Positions 20,001 to 32,000 of a stretch of DNA of 64,000 bases are shown piece after piece. The stretch comes from Pseudoduganella violacea. Lineage in GTDB: Bacteria > Pseudomonadota > Gammaproteobacteria > Burkholderiales > Burkholderiaceae_D. Each line of letters opens with the position of its first letter. Position 1 is the first letter of the stretch. The stretch lies in the NCBI RefSeq assembly GCF_014191875.1, contig NZ_JACHXD010000012.1:62001-126000 (forward strand). The letters run 5' to 3'. The position numbers were made by a program, and so were the translations under genes. The notes below the pieces were generated by a model that made no database searches, was not told the origin of the DNA, and saw only the letters and a list, made by a program, of their open reading frames with translations.

Positions 20001-23000
20001 GCCGTACAGAAAATCGATATCGATCTTTGCGACGAGGACGGCGTGGTTTGCCTGCGCTTCAAGCAGTTCAGCGTCCGCGCTGCCAGCGCCCCTGTCGCGC
20101 GGGCAGTTCCTACGCCGCGCGCAACGGCAGCCCAACCAAGCCAGGCAGCGCCGGATATGCTGCGTGAGCAAAGCGTCCTGCAGTTCAAAAAGCTGATTGG
20201 CGCGGCCATCAAGGTTCCTGTTGCCGATATCGACGCCACTGTCAGTTTCGACCAGTACGGTATCGATTCCATCCTGGTGATGGAGCTGACCAGCTCCTTG
20301 CGTGAGGTTTTTGGCAACGACAGCAATATCAGCACCACAATCTTCTTTGAGTATCAAAGTATTGAAGAACTGGTCGATCATTTCCTGCGAACCGAGACTG
20401 CGGCGCTGATGCGCTGGACGGGGCAGGGCGCCGCTCCAGCGCCCACACTGGCAGCCGCGCAGGACGTGCCGCAAATACAAGCGGACGAGCCGCAGCTTAC
20501 GGCCAAAATCGCCAATCCGCGCCGCTTCCTGGCCGGCGCCATTTCCGCGCCAGCTCAAACCTCCGCCAATACCGCTCCTTTCGACGTGGCCATTATCGGC
20601 CTCTCTGGCCGCTATCCGCAGGCCGACGACGTCAACCAGTTTTGGGAAAACCTGCTGGCCGAGCGGAACTGCATCTCTGAAATTCCGGCGGAACGCTGGG
20701 ACAGCGCAAAGGTCTACGATGCGCGCCGCAACCAGCCTGGCAAGAGCTATAGCAAATGGGCGGGCCTGCTGAATGACGTGGCCAGCTTCGACCATCTGTT
20801 CTTCAACATCACGCCGCGCGAAGCGCAGATGATCAGCCCACAGGAACGCTTGTTCCTGCAAGAGGCCCATGCTTCCATCGAAGACGCTGGCTATACCCCG
20901 GCCGGCCTTTGCCCAAGCAAGAAGGTTGGCGTGTTTGTCGGCGTCACCCATGAATACTATGCGACCGGGAGCCGCTTCTGGTCCATCGCCAACCGCGCCT
21001 CCTATCTGTTCAACTTCCAGGGTCCAAGCATGGCGGTCGATACCGCCTGTTCCTCTTCGCTGACAGCCGTGCATCTGGCTATCGAAAGCCTGCGTTGCGG
21101 CAGCAGCGATGTCGCGCTGGCCGGCGGCGTCAATCTGATTCTGGCGCCTGGCCATATGGCGGACCTGTCCGAACTGACGCTGCTCTCGGGCGGCGACAAG
21201 TGCAAGGCCTTCGCCGCCGACGGCGACGGCTTCGTGGATGGCGAGGCGGTAGGTGCGCTCGTGCTCAAGCCTTTGCAACAAGCGATTGCCGACGGCGACC
21301 ATATTTATGGCGTCATCAAGGGCAGCGCGGTGAATTCGGGCGGAAAAACCAATGGCTTCCTGGTTCCGGGGCCGAATGCGCAAGCGCGGCTGGTACAGGA
21401 TGCATTGGAACGCGCAGGCGTCGATGCGCGCAGCGTCAGTTATCTGGAGGCGCAAGGCACCGGCAGCAATCTGGGCGATCCTATCGAGATCGCCGGTTTG
21501 AGCAAAGCCTTCCGCAACTGGACCGACGACAAGCAATTCTGCGCCATCGGCACGGCCAAATCCAATGTCGGCCATTGCGAGAGCGCCAGCGGCATCGTCG
21601 GTATCAGCAAGGTGCTGATGCAAATGAAGCACGCCACTCTGGTTCCCAGCCTGCACGCGGCCGAACTCAATCCGCAGATCGACTTCGCGGCTTCGCCTTT
21701 TGTTCTGCAGCAGGCGAAAGCGTCCTGGGCGCGGCCGGTACTGCAGATTGATGGCCAGCAGCGCGAGTATCCGCGCATCGCCGGAGTGTCGTCTTTCGGC
21801 GCCGGCGGCAGCAATGCCCATGTGGTGATCGAAGAGTATATTGCCCCGGTTCGGGATGCCGCACCCGCCGGCCCGGCGCTGGTGGTGTTGTCGGCGCGCG
21901 ATGAGGACGGATTGCAGCGCCAGGCGCGTCGCCTGCTGAACGCCATTGCCCTGGAACGCGGCGATGCTGTACCCGCGCTGGGCGACCTGGCCTTCACGCT
22001 GCAGCTCGGCCGGGAGGCAATGGAAGAGCGCCTTGCGCTGATTGCCGATTCCATCGACGATCTTCGCACGAAACTGCAAGCGTTTGCGGACGGCCAGTCA
22101 GCACCGGACGGCGTCTATCGCGGCCAGGCGAAGCGTAGCGCCCTCGCGGCGCTGGCGGACGATGAAGACATGAGCCATACCGTGCAGGCCTGGATTACGA
22201 AGGGTAAGCACGGCAAGCTGCTCGATCTGTGGGTCAAAGGATTTTCCTTCGACTGGAATTGCTTGTACAACGCGGATGGTGCGCGCAAACCGCGCCGTAT
22301 CAGCCTGCCGACCTATCCATTTGCCCGTCATCGCTTCTGGACCGATGTGCGCTACCCGGATCAGCCGGAGCTTGCGGCAACCCTGCGCGCAAGCCGGGTG
22401 CCTGCGCAGGCGAACGACAGCGCAGCCGCCGCGCCGATCAACGCCGGAACGCAAGGCGAACAAGCCATGCTGGCGGTATGGCGCGCCTTCTTCGGCCGCC
22501 CCGCGCTGCAGGCGGAAGACAACTTCTTCGACCTGGGCGGCCATTCCCTGCTGGCGACCCAGCTTGTGACCCAGATCGGCCTTGACCTGGGCCTTGAGCT
22601 GCCCGTCAACGCCGTATTCGAGGCGCCGACCGCCGCCGCCCTGCATGCCTGGGTACAGGCGCGCGGCCTGGTCAAAACAGCACCGTTTGTATCGCTGCCG
22701 CCGCCGGCCGCGCTGGAGCCTGCCGAGGCAGCGCTGCCCGCACTCGCACCGGCGCGCAGCGTGATCCCGCGCTCCCCGCGCACGGCCGAGATTTCGCTGT
22801 CGTTCGCCCAACAACGCCTCTGGTTCCTCGACCAGTTGGGCAGCCACAACCCCTTGTACAACGTCGCTGGCGCGGTGCGTATGAGCGGCAAGCTGGATCA
22901 GGCGGCGTTGCGGCATACCCTGAATACGGTGGTGCAGCGCCACGAAGCGCTGAGAACCACCTTCGTCATGGTGGACGGAAAACCCGTGCAGGCGATTGCG

Positions 23001-26000
23001 CCGCAACTCGATCTGGTGCTGTCGGTGACGGACCTGAGCGGTCTGCCGCCATCGGAGCGCGAAGCACGCGCCCAATGGCTGTTGCAGGACGAAGCCCAGA
23101 CCCCGTTCAATCTGGCGACCGGCCCGCTGATCCGCAGCGGCCTGCTGCGCCTCAGCGCGGAAGAACACATCTTGTTGGTGACCATTCACCACATCGTGTC
23201 CGACGGCTGGTCCATGGGCGTGCTGGTGCGCGAAGTCGGCGCTCTGTATGCCGCCTATGTTCAAGGCACATCGTCGCCTTTGCCGCCGCTGCCTATCCAG
23301 TATGCCGATTTCGCTGAATGGCAGCGGCAATGGCTGAGCGGCGCGGTGCTGGATCGCCAACTGGGCTACTGGCGCAAGCGCCTGGCCGATTGTCCTGAAC
23401 TGCTGAACCTTCCGACCGATCGTCCGCGTCCCGCCGTCGCCACCCATGTCGGCGCCAGCATGCCATTCTCGATTCCCGCCGAATTGGCGGCCAAGCTGCG
23501 GAAACTGAGCCGCAGCAAAGACGGCACCATGTTCATGACGCTGTGCGCGGCCTTCAATGTGCTGCTGGCGCGTTATGCAGGCCAGAACGATGTTTGCATC
23601 GGCACGCCTATCGCCAACCGCAACCACGCGGGCATTGAAGGCTTGATCGGTTTCTTCGTCAATACTTTGGTGCTGCGCACGCAAGTGGACCCGGAGCAGA
23701 GCTTCAATGCGCTGCTGGACCAGGTGCGCCAGCATACGCTGGAAGCGTATGCCCATCAGGACATTCCTTTCGAATACCTGGTCGAGACGCTGCAGCCCAA
23801 GCGCCACGCCAGCTATACGCCGCTGTTCCAGGTCATGCTGGTCCTGCATAACACGCCGATGGGTGAGCTGGTCCTGCCAGGGCTGGCCATGACCCAGCTG
23901 GAGAGCGAAGGCGTGTCCTCGAAGTTCGATCTGAGCCTGGTGTTGCGCGAAGGCGAGGGCGGCCTGCACGGCTATATCGAGTACGCCACGGACCTTTTCG
24001 ACGTCGCCACCATCGCGCGTATCGGCGCTCACTTCACGCATCTGCTGCAAGCCATCGCGGCCAATCCCGATAGCGTGGTCGGTGGCCTGCCGCTGCTGGG
24101 CGAGGCCGAACGCCAACAGCTGATCCACGGATGGAACGATGGGCCACGGGACAATCCTGCCCATGCAAGCACCATTGCGCAGCTGTTTGAACAGCGCGCG
24201 GAACGTCATCCCGAGCGCATTGCGCTGGGCTTTGGCGACAGCAGCATGAGCTACGGAGAGCTGAACCAGCGCGCCAACCAGCTTGCGCATCAGTTGCGCG
24301 CCCTTGGTGTCGGGCCGGACGTGCTGGTGGGCGTCTGCGCCGAACGCTCGCTGGAAATGGTGGTGGCTTTGCTCGGGGTGCTGAAGGCGGGCGGCGCTTA
24401 TCTGCCTCTGGACCCCGCCTATCCGGCCGAGCGCCTGACGCATATGCTGACCGATGCGCAGCCCACCGTGCTGCTGGCCCAGGATCATCTGGGCGGCCGG
24501 CTGCCGGCCAGCGGCATCGATGTCGTCAGCCTGAACCTGCAAAAGACTTCTTTGGCGCGCTACTCCTCGCAAAATCCTGGGCAGGCAGCCAGCGCCGAAC
24601 ATCTGGCGTATGTGATCTACACCTCGGGGTCGACCGGAAAGCCGAAAGGCGTGCCAGTCACGCACCGTAACGTGCTGCGCCTGGTGATCGATGCCAGCTA
24701 TTGCGCGCTGAACGAAAGCGACCGCGTTCTGCAATTTGCGCCGCTTTCCTTCGATGCGGCAACCTTCGAGATATGGGGCGCGCTGCTGAACGGCGCTCGC
24801 CTGGAACTATTCCCCGCAGCCTTCGAGTCGCTGGGCCAACTGGCATCCGTGCTGGAACGCTCCACCATCACGACCTTGTGGCTGACCGCGGCAATGTTCA
24901 ACCAGATGGTCGATCACCACGCGGCCAGCCTGGCGAAGCTGCGCCATGTGCTGGCCGGCGGCGAGGCGCTGTCGATGGCGCATGTGAAGCGCTTCGTGCA
25001 GGCCAGCGCGGGGCAGGTGCGCCTGACCAATGGCTATGGCCCAACCGAGAACACGACCTTCAGCTGCTGCCACGACATCAGCGGGGCGGCGCTCCGTCTC
25101 GGCTCCATCCCGATTGGCCGCGCCATCTCCGGCACGCAAGCCTATGTGCTCGACAAGAATCTGGAACCGGCGCCGGTTGGCGTGGCGGGCGAATTGTATC
25201 TGGCCGGCGACGGCCTGGCGCGCGGCTATCTGAACCGCCCGGACCTGACGGCCGAGAAATTCCTGCCCTGCCCATATGCCGATAAGGCGGGTGCGCGCAT
25301 GTACCGTTCGGGCGATCTGGTGCGCCGTCTGGCCGATGGCAGCATCGAATTCCTCGGACGTATCGACCACCAGGTCAAGATTCGCGGCTTCCGCATCGAG
25401 CTGGGCGAGGTCGAAGCAGCGCTGGCGGAACTGCCTTTCGTGCGCGAAGCGGCCGTACTGGCGCGCGGGGACGATGGCAACGGCAAGCGCCTGGTGGCCT
25501 ATCTGGTGCCGCATCCAGGCCAGGCGATTCCCGATACGGCGGACTTGCGCGGCATCCTGTTGCGCGCGCTGCCGGAGTATATGGCGCCGCGCCACTTCGT
25601 TATATTGGATGCGCTGCCGCTCACGCCAAACGGAAAAATCGATCGCAGCGCCTTGCCTGCGCCGGATATGGCGGGCAACGCGGATGGCTATATTGCGCCG
25701 CGCACGCCGAATGAAGAGAAAATGGCGCGCATCTGGGCCGAGGTGCTGCAAGTGGAGAAGGTCGGCATTCACGACAACTTCTTCGATCTCGGTGGCCATT
25801 CGTTGCTGGCGACCCAACTGGTGCTCCGCGTGAACGCGGGCTTCGAGGCAGAAGCGACCTTGCACGGCATCTTCGCCGCGCCGACGGTGGCCGAATTGCT
25901 GGCGCAGATTCTGCCTGAGGAAGAGACGGCGGTCCAGGAAGTCCCTGAAATCGTTGCCGCCACGGTCAGCCGGGATGCGCCGACCGATGCGGCGCCCGCG

Positions 26001-29000
26001 CCGGTTGGCGAAAGCTATCCCGTATCGTTCGCCCAACAGCGCCTCTGGCTGGTGGATCAGGTGGGCGGCAGCAGCGCCCTGTATAACATTCCGGTGGCGG
26101 TGCGCATGAGCGGCAAGCTCGATCGCGCCGCGCTGCAGACGGCCTTGAACGACATCGTCCAGCGCCATGATGCATTGCGCGTCTGCTTCGACAGCATCGA
26201 CGGCACGCCCATGCAGCGCATCCTGCCGCAGCTGGATATCGCGCTGGAAGCAGCCGATCTGCGGCCCCTGCCGGCCAAGGAGCGCGAAGCCCGCGCCCAC
26301 GGCCTGCTGATGGACGAGATCAACCAGCCCTTCAATCTGCAAACCGGTCCGCTGATCCGCGCCCGCCTGGTGCAAAAGGCCGATCAGGACTATCTGCTGC
26401 TGGTGACGATGCACCATATCGTGTCGGACGGCTGGTCGATGGGCATTCTGGTGCGCGAGATGGGCATGCTGTACGCGGCACATGCCTATGGCGCACCCGC
26501 CTCGCTGCCGCCGCTGCCGATGCGCTATGTCGATTTCTCGCAATGGCAGCGCCAATGGCTCAGCGGCGAAGTGCTGGAACGCCAATTGAATTACTGGAAG
26601 CGCCAGCTGGCCGATGGCCCCACCTTGCTCACGCTGCCTACCGACAGGCCACGTCCGGCCACCCAAAGCCATAACGGCGCGGCGCAGTTGTACGCCATCC
26701 CGGCCAAGCTGCTGGCGCGCCTGCAGACGCTGAGCCGCCAGACGCAAAGCACGCTGTTCATGACGCTGTCCGCCGCCTTCAATGTGCTGCTGGCCCGCTA
26801 CGCCAACCAGAGCGATATCTGCATCGGCACGCCTATCGCCAACCGCAATAACGCGGAGATCGAAGGCTTGATCGGCTTCTTCGTCAATACGCTGGTGCTG
26901 CGCACCCAGGTCGATCTGAAGCAGGACTTCAACAGCCTGCTCAAACAGGTGCGTGACAACACCCTGGACGCTTACTCGCACCAGGACGTGCCGTTCGAGC
27001 AGTTGGTCGAAGCCGTGCAGCCGGAACGCCACGCCAGTTATGCGCCGCTGTTCCAGGTGATGCTGGTCCTGCAGAACGCGCCGATGGGCAAGCTGGAACT
27101 GCCCGGTCTGGAGCTGGAACGCATGCCGAACCAGGGCATGACCGCGAAATTCGACCTGACCCTGGCCCTGACCGAAGAGAAGAATGGCCTGAGCGGCTAC
27201 TTCGAATACGCGACCGACCTGTTCGACGCCGCCACCATCGAACGTATGGGCCAGCACCTGACGCATCTGCTGGAAGCCATTGTCGCCAATCCTGCCTGCC
27301 CGCTCGGCCTCCTGCCGATGCTGGCCGACGCGGAACGCCATATGCTGCTGCAGGGATTCAACGACACCGCCACCGTATATCCCGATATTCAGGGCGATAC
27401 GCAAACCCTGCACCAGCTGTTCGAAGCCCAGGCGGCGCGCACGCCGCATCACCAGGCCGTGGTGTATGAGGGCCGCAGCCTGACTTACGCCGAACTCAAT
27501 GCCCGCGCCAACCAGTTGGCCCGCCATCTGCGCCAGCTCGGCGTGGGGCCGGATTCCCTGGTCGGCCTCTGCACCGAGCGTTCGCTGGAGATGATCGTCG
27601 GCCTGTATGGCATTCACAAGGCCGGCGGCGCCTACGTGCCACTGGAACCGAGCTATCCGCAGGACCGTCTCGCCACCATCGCCGAGGATGCCGCCGTCAA
27701 AGCCATCCTCACCCAGCGGCATCTGCTGGAGAATGTGCCATCGGTGCCCGGCATTCCGGTCTTCTGCCTCGACAGCGAAGCCGCGCAACTCGACGCTTAC
27801 GACAGCTCAAACCCGGAAAACTTTACCCAGCCGAACAACCTGGCCTACGTGATCTACACCTCGGGCTCCACCGGCAAGCCGAAAGGCGTGGGCATCGACC
27901 AGCGCGGCATCGTCAACCGCCTGAAATGGATGCAGGCCGAGTATCTGCTGACGCCCGCCGACCGCATCATGCAGAAAACGCCGTTCAGCTTCGACGTCTC
28001 GGTCTGGGAATTCTTCTGGCCCCTGATCGAAGGCGCCACCCTGGTGGTCGCCAAGCCGGGCGGCCACCAGGACGTCATGTACCTGGCCTGGCTGATCGAT
28101 GCGGAACGCATCACCACCATGCACTTCGTGCCGCCCATGCTGGAAGTCTTCCTCAACGAAGCCGCAGGCGATTGCGGCGGCACGCTGCGCCAGGTCATGT
28201 GCAGCGGCCAAGCCTTGCCGATGGACCTGCAGCAGCGCTTCTTCTCGCAGTGGCAGCACGTGGAGCTGCATAATCTGTATGGCCCGACCGAGGCCTCGGT
28301 GGACGTCACCTACTGGCAGTGCCACGCGCAAAGCCCGCTCTCCTGCGTCCCGATCGGCAAGCCGATCGCCAATATCCAGATTCACATCCTGGACGCGGAA
28401 TTCAGCCCGGTGCCGGTCGGCGTGGTCGGCAATCTGTATATCGCCGGTGTCGGTCTGGCGCGCGGCTATGTGAACCGGCCCGACCTGACGGCGCAGACCT
28501 TCATTCCGAATCCCTTCAGTACGGAGCCGGGTGCGCGCATGTATCTGTCGGGCGATCTGGCCCGCTATCTGCCGGACGGGAATATCGAGTATCTGGGCCG
28601 CAGCGACCATCAGGTCAAGATTCGCGGCCTGCGCATCGAACTGGGCGAGATCGAGTCGGCCATCGCGGCGCAGGAAGCGGTGCGCGACACCGTGGTGCTG
28701 GCGCGGCCGGACGAACGCGGCATCCCGCGTCTGGTCGCTTATCTGGTGGCGCATGAAGGCCTGGCATTGCCGGATGACGCCGCGCTGCGCGCCGCACTGT
28801 TGCAAAGCCTGCCCGACTATATGGTGCCGGATTATTTCGTGCCGCTCGACGCAATGCCGCTCACTTCGAACGGCAAGGTTGACCGCAAGGCGCTGCCGGC
28901 GCCGGATATGAGCCGGGAAGAAAGCGTGTACGTGGCGCCGCGCAACCGCCGCGAAGAAGCCATGGCAGCCATCTGGGCCGACATCCTGTCGCTGGAAAAA

Positions 29001-32000
29001 GTCAGTGTCGAGGATGATTTCTTCGCGCTGGGCGGCCATTCGCTGCTGGCAACCCAGCTGATGTCGCGCATCAAAAAGACCTTCCAGGTCGAACTGCCTT
29101 TGCGCGAACTGTTCGACGCACCGACCGTTGCGCTGCTGTGCGCGAAACTGCCCGCCGATGAAGAGGAGGAGGTCTGCGCCGCTGAGGCAGAACCCGCCGT
29201 GGCGCAGCCTGCGCTGCCGCTGTCTTTTGCCCAGCAGCGCCTGTGGTTCCTGAACGAGTTCGAACCGGGCGGCGCATCCTACAATCTGCCTTCGGTCATG
29301 CGCATCAGCGGCATGCTCGATGCGGCGGCGCTGGAACGGGCGCTGAATGAGATCGTGCGCCGCCACGAAGCGCTGCGCACCAGCTTCCGCATGGAGGGTG
29401 GCGCGCCGGTGCAGGTAATCGCTGCGCGACTGCATGTGCCGCTGCCGCTGACGGACCTGAGCACGCTGCCAGCTTCCGAACGGCAGGCGAGGGCGCATTG
29501 GCTGACGCAGGATGAAGCCCAGACGCCTTTCAATCTGGAGACCGGCCCCGTGATGCGCAGCAGTCTGCTGCGTCTTGCACCGCAAGAGCATCTGCTGCTG
29601 CTGACCATGCACCATATCGCTTCGGATGGCTGGTCATTGGGTGTGCTGATGCGCGAAATGGGCATGCTGTACGCCGCCTTCGCGCAGGGCCAGCCTTCGC
29701 CGCTGCCCGAGCTGCCCATCCAGTATGCCGAATTCACCCGCCGCCAGCGCGAGTGGCTGAGCGGCGCGGTACTGGACCGGCAACTCGCCTACTGGACCCG
29801 CCAGCTGCATGGCATTCCCGGCATGCTGCAATTGCCGACCGACCGTCCGCGTCCGCCGATGCCAAGCCATCGCGGCGCCGAACTGCCGTTGGCCTTCCCG
29901 CCGGAGCTGAGTGCGCGGCTGCGCGCCTTCAGCCTGCAAAAGCAAAGCACGCTGTTCATGGTCCTGTGCTCCGCCTTCAGTGTGCTGCTGGCGCGCTATT
30001 CGGGCCAGAACGATATTTGCATCGGCACGCCGATCGCCAACCGCAACCGCGACGATATCGAAGGCTTGATCGGCTGCTTCGTCAATACTCTGGTGCTGCG
30101 CACGCAAGTCCAGTTGGGGCAAAGCTTCTCGGCCTTGCTGGAGCGGGTCAAGCAGAATACCCTGGATGCCTATGCCAACCAGGACATCCCGTTCGAGCAG
30201 CTGGTCGAACGCCTGCAGCCTGAGCGCAATCCCAGCTATTCCCCCATGTTCCAGGTATTGCTGGTTCTGCAGAATACGCCATCCGGTGCCTTGGAGCTGC
30301 CGGGCTTCCGCATCGAACCAGTGCCGCCGGAAAGCGGAACTGCCAAGTTCGACCTCACTTTGAGCCTGGCGGAAGGGAAAAACGGCCTGCATGGCAGCCT
30401 GGAATACGCCGCCGAGCTGTTCGACGCTACCACCATTGAACGCATGGGCCGCCATTTCATCCGGCTGCTGCAAGCCATCGTCACCGACCCGGATCGCCCG
30501 CTCGGCGATCTGCCGCTGATGCGCGAGGACGAGCTGCACCGCATGCTCCGGCAATGGAACGAGACCGATTTGTCTTCGCTGTCCACGGCCAGCGCCCAGA
30601 CCATGCATGAGCTGGTGGAGGCCCAGGTTGCGCGCGCGCCGCAGCGCGTGGCCTTGATGCATGAGGGCCACGCCGTCAGCTACGCCGAACTGAATGGACA
30701 AGCCAACCGCCTGGCCCATTACCTGCGCAGCCAGGGCGTGGGGCCGGACGAACTGGTGGGCGTTTGCATCAACCGTTCGGCCGATATGGTGGTTTGCCTG
30801 CTGGCGGTGCTGAAGGCCGGCGGCGCGTATGTGCCATTGGACCCGGCCTATCCGGCCGAGCGGGTCGCCACCATGCTGGGCGACGCCCAGCCCAAGGTGC
30901 TGCTGACGCAGGAAGCGCTGCTTGCGAACCTGCCGGTGCTGGCCGGGGTCACGGTATTCTGTATGGACTCGCAAAAGCCGCAACTGGCTGGCTATAGCGA
31001 TGAAAATCCCGTCAACCGCACCCTGGGCCAGCATCTCGCCTATGTGATCTATACCTCGGGATCGACGGGGCGGCCGAAGGGCGTGGCAATCCAGCACCGG
31101 AACGCGGCGGTCTTCATCCACTGGGCTATCGCGCAATTCGACGCCGCCTGGCTGGACAAAATGCTGGCTTCGACTTCGATCTGCTTCGATCTGTCGATCT
31201 TCGAAATCTTTGTTCCGCTCAGCATGGGCGGCTCGGTCTGGGTGGTGCGGAATATCCTGGACTTCGCCGAAAGAACGGCGGAATTGCCCGTCACCCTGGT
31301 CAATAGCGTCCCTTCGGCCATGGCGGAAGTCGCCCGCAGCACGACCTTGCCGGCATCGGTCAAGGTGGTGAACCTGGCCGGCGAAGCCCTGCCGAACGCC
31401 CTGGCGCAGGCGCTCTACCAGCAGGAAACGGTGCAGCGGGTATTCAATCTGTACGGCCCTTCGGAAGATACGACCTATTCCACCTGCGCCCTGGTGGCGC
31501 ACGGCGGCGACACGGCCATCAGCATCGGCAAGCCGATCGCCAATACCCAGACCTACATCGTCGATGCCCGCCTCAACCCGGTGCCGCTGGGCGCTGCCGG
31601 CGAGTTGTGCATCGCGGGCGATGGCCTGGCGCGCGGCTATCTGCACCAGCCTGGCCTGACGGCGGATAAATTCATCCCCAATCCCTTCGGAAAAACCCGC
31701 GGTTCCCGCATGTACCGCACCGGAGATCTGGTGCGCTACCGGGCCGATGGCATGCTTGAATACCTTGGCCGGATCGACCACCAGGTCAAGATCCGCGGCT
31801 TCCGCATCGAGCTGGGCGAGGTTGAAGCCGCGCTGCAGGCCCTGGCTGGCGAAGCCGTGGTGCTGGCGCGCGAGGACAACATCGGCGATAAGCGCCTGGT
31901 TGCCTATCTGGCGGCGGGCGAGGGCAACACGGTGCCCGATGCCGAATTGCTGCGTGCCGGCTTGCTGCGTACCCTGCCCGAATACATGGTCCCCAGCCAT

